A DNA stretch of 64,000 nt from assembly GCA_014650415.1 (NCBI GenBank), contig BMUX01000004.1:620001-684000 (forward strand), in the 5' to 3' direction. Position 1 is the stretch's first letter. Each line of letters starts with the position of its first letter. The position numbers and the translations under genes are program-made. This DNA is from Streptomyces spiroverticillatus. Lineage in GTDB: Bacteria; Actinomycetota; Actinomycetes; Streptomycetales; Streptomycetaceae. Below, piece after piece: positions 44,908 to 51,265 of this stretch. The notes under the pieces are model-generated. The model was not told the origin of the DNA. It worked only from the letters and a program-made list of their open reading frames with translations, and did not search any database.

Positions 44908-45840
44908 ATGTCCATCTCCCCCGGCAAGATTGCCGTCTCCGACGTCATCGCTTCCGCTGCCCTTGAGGCCCTGAATCAGAAGATCGTCATCGGCAACCTT
45001 GTGAGCCGTGACGCCGAGACCGATTACGTTCCGGGCGTCGGCTCGACCGTCAACGTCCGCATCCCGACCAAGCTCACCGCCCACGACGTAGCGCGCGGTG
45101 GCGACATGCCCTCTGACTCGCTGGACGAGAAGGTCATACCGGTGACACTGGACGTTCATGCCGTCTCGCAGGTTCACAGCAACGCCCATGACGTAACCCT
45201 GGACATCAAGAACTACGCCAAGCAGGTCGTCGGCCCCCAGGTCGACGCCGTGGCCGGTCGCATCGAGAAGCGCATTGCGGCTGAGCTGGACAAGGTCGTC
45301 AAGGCCGATGGCACGACAGCCAAGGATGCTCAGGGACAGCTCATCGCGAAGCCGGTGGAGCACAAGCCCGCCGACGCGTTCTCGAAGGCTCTCATCGCCG
45401 CTGGTGAGGTTCTGGACGGCAACGACGTCCCTCTTGAGAAGCGCATTCTCGTGGTCAACCCGAAGTTCCGCGCGGCGATCCTGTCTGACCCGCTGCTGGT
45501 GGCGGACCACAACGCCGGAACCCCTGAGCTGATCACGGACGGCGCGAGCCGACTGGCGACGAACTACATGGGCAAGCGGTACGGCTTCGACGTCTACCTG
45601 TCCACGGCGATCACGGGTGCCGTGGCGTTCACGGCCGGTGCGTTCACCCTGGCGAACGTCGCCCCTCGCTCGAACGTGGGTGGCGCTCAGGGCCGACAGG
45701 TCAAGGATGGTTACGCGCTGCGGCACGCGACGGGCTTCGACCCGAAGAAGGCTGCGGACTTCTCCCACCTGGACGCGTTCTGTGGTGCTGCGGTCATGGA
45801 CGCGAAGCGCTGCATCGGCATCACCGTCAAGGCTGCCTGA
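44908..45840 (+). CDS. Phage major capsid protein, P22 coat-like
   Basis: 310 residues from ATG 44908. MSISPGKIAVSDVIASAALE, LVSRDAETDYVPGVGSTVNV, then DEKVIPVTLDVHAVSQVHSN and VGPQVDAVAGRIEKRIAAEL follow the pattern of P22-type / HK97-fold coat proteins of actinophages: substrate strand, spine helix and A-domain. There is no N-terminal delta domain that would need a protease, consistent with the absence of a protease gene. It is full length. No portal, terminase or head-completion gene flanks it. It should build a shell with the upstream scaffold-like protein, or redirect helper capsid assembly. Confidence 0.82.
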   Translation: MSISPGKIAVSDVIASAALEALNQKIVIGNLVSRDAETDYVPGVGSTVNVRIPTKLTAHDVARGGDMPSDSLDEKVIPVTLDVHAVSQVHSNAHDVTLDIKNYAKQVVGPQVDAVAGRIEKRIAAELDKVVKADGTTAKDAQGQLIAKPVEHKPADAFSKALIAAGEVLDGNDVPLEKRILVVNPKFRAAILSDPLLVADHNAGTPELITDGASRLATNYMGKRYGFDVYLSTAITGAVAFTAGAFTLANVAPRSNVGGAQGRQVKDGYALRHATGFDPKKAADFSHLDAFCGAAVMDAKRCIGITVKAA

Positions 45841-45927
45841 ACTCCCAACTCCCGCCCCGCGTAAGGGGAGCCCTCCAGGCCGGCTGCGGCCCCCTGGGAG
45901 CAACTCCCCTTGCTCGAAAACCTAGTT

Positions 45928-45968
45928 GCCCCGGATGCCCACGTCGGCGTCCGGGGCTTCTGTTTCCC
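45928..45968 (+). terminator. Hairpin after the capsid gene
   Basis: GCCCCGGA / TCCGGGGC stem with a 14-base loop (45928-45957) followed by TTCTGTTTCCC. It could reduce read-through to the small genes downstream. Confidence 0.65.
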
Positions 45969-45988
45969 CAACTCTCATGGAAGTACAG

Positions 45989-46225
45989 ATGATTTCCCGC
46001 ATTGATCAGGCTGCCGATCAGGTGGCCGAACTGGAGTCGGCGAAGGGCCGCGCCGAACGCGCGCTCTCGGCTGTCCTGGCATCCGTTACCGGCTCGTTCG
46101 TCTCCACCCGCGAGGACCCCGAAGTCTGCATGTTCCGGCTCGCCCTGGACGGCATCGAACGTGATCTCGACAAGGCTCGCGCGAACCTCGCGGCCCTCCG
46201 GTTGGCGGCCCACCGTGCCTCGTGA
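45989..46225 (+). CDS. Small coiled-coil protein
   Basis: 78 residues from ATG 45989 with GGAAG upstream (ATG 45977 possible). ISRIDQAADQVAELESAKGR and LDGIERDLDKARANLAALRL form two amphipathic helices. No known domain. It is the first of three overlapping small genes. A head-decoration or head-tail adaptor role is possible, but nothing shows it. Confidence 0.65.
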   Translation: MISRIDQAADQVAELESAKGRAERALSAVLASVTGSFVSTREDPEVCMFRLALDGIERDLDKARANLAALRLAAHRAS

Positions 46226-46406
46226 GATCGGCCCGTGCCTCCGTCCCGACTGCAACGGTGTAGCCGTGACCGGTGAGGACAACCGGCACCCTGGCGCGCC
46301 AGTCACGCTGTACTGCTCCCTGCGCTGCCGGAAGCGTATGCAGGCCCGCCGGGCACGGCTGAGGCTCCGTGTACGACGAGACCTCAACGGGGGCTCCCGT
46401 GCCTGA
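46215..46406 (+). CDS. Small Cys-rich (zinc-ribbon-like) protein
   Basis: 63 residues from GTG 46215, overlapping the previous gene by 11 bases. Two Cys pairs (IGPCLRPDCNG and LYCSLRCRKRMQARR) followed by a strongly basic C-terminus suggest a nucleic-acid-binding zinc ribbon of a kind common in actinophages. Confidence 0.65.
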   Translation: MPREIGPCLRPDCNGVAVTGEDNRHPGAPVTLYCSLRCRKRMQARRARLRLRVRRDLNGGSRA

Positions 46407-46752
46407 GCACTCGGACGGGCCCCACGTCCCGGAGGGTCCTGTCACGGGCCCGGGAATCGTAGGGCAGTGCGTGAGGAGCGGTTGCACCTTCCCCCGCCGC
46501 ACCAGAGGCAACAGCAACGGATGTCCGAAGCCCACATGTTCCACGGCCTGTGATCTGTGGCGGGATGCAGACCGGGGATATCAGGAAGGGGGGTTCTACA
46601 ACGGGCCCCTTGCCAGGACCGAGGTAGCAAGCAGGCTCAAGACCATTGACGTGTTGTTGAGCGTGCGTGAATCACGTGATGAACTATTGTCGAACTCCTC
46701 GTTCGACTTCCTGCACGAATGTCGACACATCCTCAAGCGTGAATCATCTTGA
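46369..46752 (+). CDS. Cys-rich hypothetical protein
   Basis: 127 residues from GTG 46369, overlapping the zinc-ribbon gene by 38 bases. Cys residues cluster in VGQCVRSGCTFPRR and NGCPKPTCSTACDLWRDADR. The C-terminal half is helical (RLKTIDVLLSVRESRDELLS). The overlapping start and the second Cys cluster suggest an evolutionary partner of the preceding gene. The coding call is moderate. Confidence 0.55.
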   Translation: MYDETSTGAPVPEHSDGPHVPEGPVTGPGIVGQCVRSGCTFPRRTRGNSNGCPKPTCSTACDLWRDADRGYQEGGFYNGPLARTEVASRLKTIDVLLSVRESRDELLSNSSFDFLHECRHILKRESS

Positions 46753-46842
46753 GTTAATTTGAATTATTTCGACTTCGAATTAATCTGAAATGAATTCATC
46801 GTCACATTGATTATCATCACGCCTTCCCCGCGATCTAGATCG
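46741..46842. other. AT-rich segment with palindromes
   Basis: Only 23 of 80 bases in 46741-46820 are G or C, very low for this chromosome. It contains GAATTA repeats and ends with the 12-base palindrome CGATCTAGATCG (46831-46842). The stretch 46753-47138 has no convincing gene. Possible roles are an unwinding element, a nucleoid-protein site or a packaging site. Confidence 0.6.
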
Positions 46843-46929
46843 AACTTGACTTCCGGTCTGATCTCTGATTATTCCGCCGACCGAGCGGGAGTGGAGGCGA
46901 CAGGCCACGGATGATCAAGCAGATGTCAC

Positions 46930-46968
46930 GGCCGAAGGGTGGGGATACCCCCTTGGCCCTCTTTCTCC
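46930..46968 (+). terminator. Possible terminator of the structural operon
   Basis: Imperfect stem GGCCgaAGGgtGGGG / CCCCCTTGGCC followed by CTCTTTCTCC. Confidence 0.4.
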
Positions 46969-47138
46969 AGCCTGCTGCGGGTTAGCCATCCCTTTTCTGT
47001 ACGGGTTACCAGGATTCTCCCCCTGGGCCCGTGAACCCTTGTCCCGACTGGCCAAGGTCCCATTTCAAGCTCTGGGCGCGATCACGTGTGTACCCACGCA
47101 CGCGAGGAGCGCCCTTTTTCATGCCCGAAGGAATACCG

Positions 47139-47366
47139 ATGAAGATCACCCATCCGAAGTGTGGGAAATCCTGGTCCGGCCAGAAGCCAGAGCACTGTTC
47201 AGCATGCTGTGAGACATTCGGCGGTACCGGCGCAGCGGACATTCACCGCGCTGGAACGTACGGGGTGGACAGGAAGTGTCTGGACCCTGCGAACGTCGCT
47301 CTACGGCTTGATGCGCGAGGTATTTGGGTGCGTTCCGGGTCACTCTCGAAGGCGGTTGTTCGATGA
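47139..47366 (+). CDS. FDXHR-type putative zinc-binding protein
   Basis: 75 residues from ATG 47139 (AAGGA upstream; ATG 47121 possible). MKITHPKCGKSWSGQKPEHC followed by SACCETFGG and ADIHR reproduces the Cys and His pattern of the small FDXHR zinc-binding proteins found in many actinophages. The function is unknown. Its stop overlaps the next gene's start as ATGA, so translation is coupled. Confidence 0.75.
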   Translation: MKITHPKCGKSWSGQKPEHCSACCETFGGTGAADIHRAGTYGVDRKCLDPANVALRLDARGIWVRSGSLSKAVVR

Positions 47367-47554
47367 CCAAGTACAACCCATGTCGAGTTCCGCTCGAAAC
47401 CGATCTCGTCGACCTTCGAGAATTCCTCGCCGAGATCGAATGCGTTACCGGTAACCGACGCACGACCCTGGAGTCCGACAACCGGTTCCGGTGGCGCGTC
47501 TCTGGTGCGGTGAAGCAGCTCCGCGAAGCGGCTGAGTTTGCCGCGAAGGTCTGA
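47363..47554 (+). CDS. Small hypothetical protein coupled to the FDXHR gene
   Basis: 63 residues from ATG 47363: MTKYNPCRVPLETDLVDLRE, then LAEIECVTGNRRTTLES and a helical C-terminus VSGAVKQLREAAEFAAKV. No family recognised. It is the last rightward gene of the element. Confidence 0.6.
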   Translation: MTKYNPCRVPLETDLVDLREFLAEIECVTGNRRTTLESDNRFRWRVSGAVKQLREAAEFAAKV

Positions 47555-47668
47555 CCTACGAGTGGCACTAGTAGGTTGTCGCCCCTCTGAAGTCCAGCCC
47601 CACCATAGCCCGTGCCCGCTCGCCGGCTGCGGACTACTACGAAGCCGGGTCGTGGATGGCATGAGAGA

Positions 47669-47724
47669 ACCCCACCAGCGGGAGCGGTGCGCCGACGCAC
47701 CATTGCCGGGGTTGCTGGTGGGGT
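47669..47724. terminator. Large stem-loop between the phage-like and regulatory halves
   Basis: ACCCCACCAGC / GCTGGTGGGGT outer stem with an internal GGTGCG-CCGA-CGCACC stem. It lies between convergent transcripts. Confidence 0.75.
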
Positions 47725-47792
47725 CCTTCTCGGGGTGCCGATCACACCCCGCCCGGTAGCGCTCTATCGGCGTAGGGAACTACCGGGAGTCT

Positions 47793-47993
47793 CTAAATCT
47801 TGAATACGGTCCGTGCAGGGAGAATCCATTCAAGGCCGGTCTTTTCGTCTCGCACGAACGCTGTAGGCCGAACCGTCCGCTTCCACGGAAGATCCGATGG
47901 ATCTGCCCAATCCTGCATAACCTCTTTGAGGACGCCTACTCGCCCCCGGTCGTCTTCGACTCGCTTCCCGATGTCCTGCTTCGTGACCGACAT
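47793..47993 (-). CDS. Small hypothetical protein of the DUF5753 cassette
   Basis: 66 residues from ATG 47993: MSVTKQDIGKRVEDDRGRVG, then DWADPSDLPWKRTVRPTAFV and EWILPARTVFKI. Proteins of this form are often found at the end of streptomycete XRE/DUF5753 clusters. Three bases separate it from the upstream gene, so it is co-transcribed. Function unknown. Confidence 0.72.
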   Translation of the reverse strand: MSVTKQDIGKRVEDDRGRVGVLKEVMQDWADPSDLPWKRTVRPTAFVRDEKTGLEWILPARTVFKI

Positions 47994-47996
47994 GGG

Positions 47997-48194
47997 CTAG
48001 CACTCGTCCGCGTCTCGGTGGTTGCGGATTTCGCGGGCAATGACCATCTTTTCTTCGAGGGTCTCAGCCTCTCCGAGTTGCTTCGAGAGTGCCTGGCACA
48101 CACCACTGCATTTGGGATTCGGGTTGCACTCCAGTAGATACCAGTCAATCGGCAGCTCTACCGGCTTTTCCTGCACGCCGTTGTGCGCTCTCAT
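47997..48194 (-). CDS. Small hypothetical protein of the DUF5753 cassette
   Basis: 65 residues from ATG 48194 with GAGGGG six bases upstream. LPIDWYLLECNPNPKCSGVC is followed by a charged helix (LSKQLGEAETLEEKMVIARE). The Cys residues may bind metal. It lies between the XRE/DUF5753 gene and the terminal small gene. Confidence 0.68.
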   Translation of the reverse strand: MRAHNGVQEKPVELPIDWYLLECNPNPKCSGVCQALSKQLGEAETLEEKMVIAREIRNHRDADEC

Positions 48195-48260
48195 GCTCTG
48201 TCCCCTCACCACCGCTGCGTGTGGGAACAGTGTCGTCCTGATGACGACGTGATCCAATGT

Positions 48261-49103
48261 TTATTGGTGTTGTCGGGTAAAGATCATGGACCACTCATTC
48301 AGAAGGTCTCGGCACTCGTCCCCGAACACCGCGAACCCCTCGTACGACTCGAAGTCATTCCGGTACGCGGATACGTCCCGATGGTCCCTCAGCATCAATG
48401 CGCCGGTACCGGTCTCCACCGTGGCTAGTCTCCGGTCGTAGACCGTGAACGTGTTCAGCGGTCGTTCCGGGATGTAGCCAGCCAACGGAATGACCCCAAG
48501 ACGCACGTTTGGGATTCGGGAGACTGAAGCCAGCCGGTCAAGCTGCATGGCCATTTGCAATGGGGGCAGTAACGGCCATCGAACGGCTTGCTCCGTCAGT
48601 AGGAACGTGAACGACTTGGACGCTTCATAGAGAACGCTCTGACGTTCCAGCTTCTTCGCCACAGTCTTCGACTGGTCGCCGGGAACGTCGGCAATGCTGG
48701 CACGGACGTAATCGGGGGTGGCCAGTAGCCCCGTGATCATCGAGAGCAGGAAGAAGCGAAACTCTGTGGTCGCTGCTTCGAGCCTGGCTAGCTCATTCTG
48801 TTTCTTGTCCAGCCCCCGACGACGTGAGTTCCAATGATCCTGCCACTCGGTGTTTGCCGACCGCGCAAGGGCGAGTATCTCGGCTCTGAGCGTCCCGGAC
48901 GCTTCCAGGGCGGTAAGGATGATCTCAACGTCAATGATGGTCGGGGTGAGCTTCCCACCCTCGATGTTGCTGATCTTCGTTTGGGACATGTTGCAACGCT
49001 GAGCGAGCCGGGTCTGAGTCCACCCGGCCCGCTTGCGCTCATTCTTCAAGACTGCCGCTAGGTCCGTCCGTGATTGGCCTAGCTGCTCAGGTTCAAGCGT
49101 CAA
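48261..49103 (-). CDS. XRE-family regulator with DUF5753 domain
   Basis: 280 residues from TTG 49103, overlapping the end of the DUF6879 gene by 11 bases. The N-terminal HTH is LKNERKRAGWTQTRLAQRCN and MSQTKISNIEGGKLTP. The DUF5753 domain follows: TTEFRFFLLSMITGLLATPD, ERQSVLYEASKSFTFLLTEQ, RLGVIPLAGYIPERPLNTF and ETGTGALMLRDHRDVSAYRN. Such regulators are very numerous in Streptomyces and work with small partner proteins in differentiation and possible toxin-antitoxin-like systems. Here it forms part of a mobile element. Confidence 0.85.
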   Translation of the reverse strand: MTLEPEQLGQSRTDLAAVLKNERKRAGWTQTRLAQRCNMSQTKISNIEGGKLTPTIIDVEIILTALEASGTLRAEILALARSANTEWQDHWNSRRRGLDKKQNELARLEAATTEFRFFLLSMITGLLATPDYVRASIADVPGDQSKTVAKKLERQSVLYEASKSFTFLLTEQAVRWPLLPPLQMAMQLDRLASVSRIPNVRLGVIPLAGYIPERPLNTFTVYDRRLATVETGTGALMLRDHRDVSAYRNDFESYEGFAVFGDECRDLLNEWSMIFTRQHQ

Positions 49104-49617
49104 GACCCTTCACGTACTCCTCAAAGGGCACCGACTCGACTACTGCGATGCGCTGGTATTCGATGAACGGTGCCGGGTCTCCCTCGAATACTTCCCGGTT
49201 GATCTGCCTACCGTCGGAGTGGTAGTTCATCAACACCACTTCGGAACGGTCAAAGCACCAATAGTCCTGTACCCCTTCAAGAGGGTTAGCCCTGTCGGTG
49301 ACGTCGAGAATTCGGATCTGTTCACCGGCCAGCGAATGAGCCTGGTAGTAGTGGTGGAACTCGAACCGGAGATAGTCGGACAGTGGCCGGGTGACGATGT
49401 GGACGCGCCCTTGAACACGTCCCTCCGCCGCCTGTCGGCGTAGCCGGTCGGTGTACTCGTTCGAGACCCCGCGGGGGTCGATTCGGGCCCCGGCCTTGAA
49501 CGCCGCGAACTCCTCCGCCTCCTGCGGCATGAGGTACTGCGGCAGGGTCTCCAATCGCCAGGCTTCCCGCCTGAAGCCCTCGAAGCGGGCGGCCCACTCC
49601 TCACCAGCCAAGAGCAC
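49093..49617 (-). CDS. DUF6879 family protein
   Basis: 174 residues from GTG 49617 (TTG 49611 is also possible), overlapping the previous small gene. WAARFEGFRREAWRLETLPQ, IVTRPLSDYLRFEFHHYYQA, IRILDVTDRANPLEG and DYWCFDRSEVVLMNYHSDG are typical of DUF6879 proteins, which accompany XRE/DUF5753 regulators in streptomycetes. The function is unknown. Confidence 0.8.
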   Translation of the reverse strand: MLLAGEEWAARFEGFRREAWRLETLPQYLMPQEAEEFAAFKAGARIDPRGVSNEYTDRLRRQAAEGRVQGRVHIVTRPLSDYLRFEFHHYYQAHSLAGEQIRILDVTDRANPLEGVQDYWCFDRSEVVLMNYHSDGRQINREVFEGDPAPFIEYQRIAVVESVPFEEYVKGLDA

Positions 49618-49819
49618 GGAAAGCCTCCCTGAGCGTCTCTTCCGGGATCTCTACGAGCCCTTCCCCGTGCGGGGCCGCGAATGCCTGCGACACGTCGCCC
49701 TGCACTACGAACGAGCCGGAGGCCGTCCGGTAGACGTTCGGGCAGTCGTCCTTGCCGCACGGTCCGCCGCCGTTGCCGTTTCCGTTGCCTGTCAGTCGGG
49801 TCAGTTCCTCACGAGCCAT
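49601..49819 (-). CDS. Small hypothetical protein upstream of the DUF6879 gene
   Basis: 72 residues from ATG 49819: MAREELTRLTGNGNGNGGGP, then DCPNVYRTASGSFVVQGDVS and EGLVEIPEETLREAFRALGW. The NVYRT...FVVQG pattern is common in short streptomycete proteins that form triads with DUF6879 and XRE/DUF5753 proteins. It is the first gene of the reverse-strand cassette, and its end overlaps the start of the DUF6879 gene. Confidence 0.7.
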   Translation of the reverse strand: MAREELTRLTGNGNGNGGGPCGKDDCPNVYRTASGSFVVQGDVSQAFAAPHGEGLVEIPEETLREAFRALGW

Positions 49820-50093
49820 GGCTACGAACCCCCTCGCACAGCCCCCTGCGGGCCGGTCGCCATGACGGTACGAGCGGGGCGGGCGGGACGTCCATGCGCG
49901 GACGCCAATATTCGCGTTGTCGGGTAAAGCCAAGCTGCCTGCGGGCCTGTCCCGCTCCCGGTGCCCGATCCCCCACCGTGCGCCTTCCCGTCGCCCTGCG
50001 GGGCGTACAGCGCCGTTCCTGCCCATGTCAGCACGAAGCCCCCGCCAGCGTTGGCCGACGGGGGCGATCACGTGTTTGTGAGAGTGGTGAGGT

Positions 50094-50126
50094 CTAGGTG
50101 CGCACCTCGTATGTCTTCTCGCTCAT
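50094..50126 (-). pseudogene. miaB: Displaced 5' stub of miaB (MSEKTYEVRT, then stop)
   Basis: ATG 50126 starts MSEKTYEVRT, the normal beginning of streptomycete MiaB, and meets an in-frame TAG (50094-50096) at the element boundary. The next residues, YGCQMN, are found 9.4 kb away at the left junction. Confidence 0.88.
50098..50111. repeat. attR core of the integrated element
   Basis: GTGCGCACCTCGTA, identical to the attL copy at 40679-40692. To the right it continues into native miaB 5' codons and host DNA. Confidence 0.85.
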
Positions 50127-50230
50127 CTCGCCCACCAGGGTACGGGGCCCGCCGGGTGCGGGGTGTCGCGCGGGGGCCGGGGGCGGTTGCCTCTGGCCGG
50201 GTGGGGCGGTGAGCTGGCAGGATCGCGCGC

Positions 50231-51229
50231 ATGCTCCCCTCGTTCTCCCGCATCGGTCGCCGTCGTGCCCTTCAGGGGGCGGTGGCGCTGCTCGCCGTGT
50301 GCGGACTGCTGCTGTGGTGGCTGCTGCCGTCGCGCACACCGTCGCCCGAGGGGCGGATCACCTTCAGTACGGGGGTGCCCACGGGGGTGTACCAGCGGTA
50401 CGGGGTGCTCCTGGAGGCGGCGCTGCGGCAGCACATGCCGAATGTCGGGGTGACGCTGCGCACCAGTGAGGGTTCGCAGCAGAACCTGCAGCGGGTGGCA
50501 CAGGGGGAGGCCGATTTCACGGTGGCGACCGCCGACGCCGTGGCGAAGTACCAGCGCGACCACGGCGAGGGGGCGCGCCGGCTGCGCGGGTGTGCCCGGC
50601 TGTACGACGACTACGTGCAGCTCGTGGTGCCGACGGGCTCCACGGTCCGCACCGTCGCCGACCTGCGGAACAAGCGGGTGGCCGTCGGGCAGAAGGGCTC
50701 CGGGGTGCGGCTGGTGTCCAACCGGCTGCTCGCCGCCGCCGGTCTCGACCCCGAGCGGGACGTGCAGCCGGTGTCGATAGGGATCGACACGATGCCGGGC
50801 CGGCTGGAGAAGGGCGACATCGACGCCTTCTTCTGGTCGGGCGGCCTGCCCACCAGCGCGGTGCGCGATCTGTCGGAGCGGATGTCGGTACGTCTGGTGG
50901 CGCTGGGCCCGGAGCTGGTGGACGCCCTGCAGCGGCCCGGGGACATCACCCGCTACTACCGCTCCGCGGTGATGCCCGCCGACGCGTATGCGCACGTCAG
51001 CAACAAGGCGGCGGTGCCGACGGTGGCGGTGGCGAATCTGCTGGTGACGACGGACCGTACGGATCCCGACCTGACCGAGCGGTTCACGCAGACGGTGATC
51101 GCCAGCCGGGACCGGATCGGGCGCGAGGTGCACGCGGCGCAGCTGGTGGACCTGCGGACGGCGATCTACACCGATCCGCTGCCCCTGCACGACGGGGCGG
51201 CCCGCTACTACCGGTCCTCGAAGCCGTAG
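50231..51229 (+). CDS. TAXI-family TRAP-type solute-binding protein
   Basis: 332 residues from ATG 50231. An N-terminal signal or anchor (RALQGAVALLAVCGLLLWWL) is followed by a TAXI-type periplasmic binding fold: ITFSTGVPTGVYQRYGVLLE, TSEGSQQNLQRVAQGEADFT, TVADLRNKRVAVGQKGSGVR and IDAFFWSGGLPTSAVRDLSE. No TRAP membrane subunits are adjacent. It is convergent with the sensor kinase gene, suggesting it may act as an extracellular glutamate (or related) sensor component for the neighbouring two-component system rather than as a transporter part. Confidence 0.82.
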   Translation: MLPSFSRIGRRRALQGAVALLAVCGLLLWWLLPSRTPSPEGRITFSTGVPTGVYQRYGVLLEAALRQHMPNVGVTLRTSEGSQQNLQRVAQGEADFTVATADAVAKYQRDHGEGARRLRGCARLYDDYVQLVVPTGSTVRTVADLRNKRVAVGQKGSGVRLVSNRLLAAAGLDPERDVQPVSIGIDTMPGRLEKGDIDAFFWSGGLPTSAVRDLSERMSVRLVALGPELVDALQRPGDITRYYRSAVMPADAYAHVSNKAAVPTVAVANLLVTTDRTDPDLTERFTQTVIASRDRIGREVHAAQLVDLRTAIYTDPLPLHDGAARYYRSSKP

Positions 51230-51265
51230 CGCTCAGGGCTGGGGGCCGGGGGGTACCCGTAGCGC

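Larger units (their letters stand above)
40679..50111. mobile_element. Integrated 9.4-kb capsid-encoding element (candidate phage satellite) in miaB
   Basis: The element is bounded by 14-bp direct repeats and interrupts miaB after codon 10. Order from left: large serine integrase (-), a small protein, winged-helix protein, palindromes, terminator, operator-like repeats, terminator, XRE regulator, scaffold-like protein, P22-like capsid protein, five small proteins, then a reverse-strand XRE/DUF5753-DUF6879 cassette. No terminase, portal, protease, tail or lysis gene is seen. It could be a satellite that uses a helper phage, or a prophage reduced by deletion. The clean att sites and compact ordered modules favour a unit that still moves. 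Confidence 0.8.
49820..50230. other. Right end of the element and displaced miaB promoter region
   Basis: There is no full gene. It contains a copy of the GTTGTCGGGTAAAG repeat (49916-49929), attR (50098-50111), the ten-codon miaB stub (50094-50126) and, to its right, the host sequence that should hold the native miaB promoter on the reverse strand. Confidence 0.6.

Noticed and set aside
44908..45840. Lone capsid gene considered as an encapsulin
   Set aside because: It is preceded by a scaffold-like protein and lies in an integrase-bearing element, and no cargo enzyme is next to it. The encapsulin idea cannot be fully excluded without structure prediction.
40679..50111. tRNA gene as attachment site
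   Set aside because: I saw no tRNA at either end; the duplicated core lies in miaB codons, as usual for serine integrases that target protein genes.
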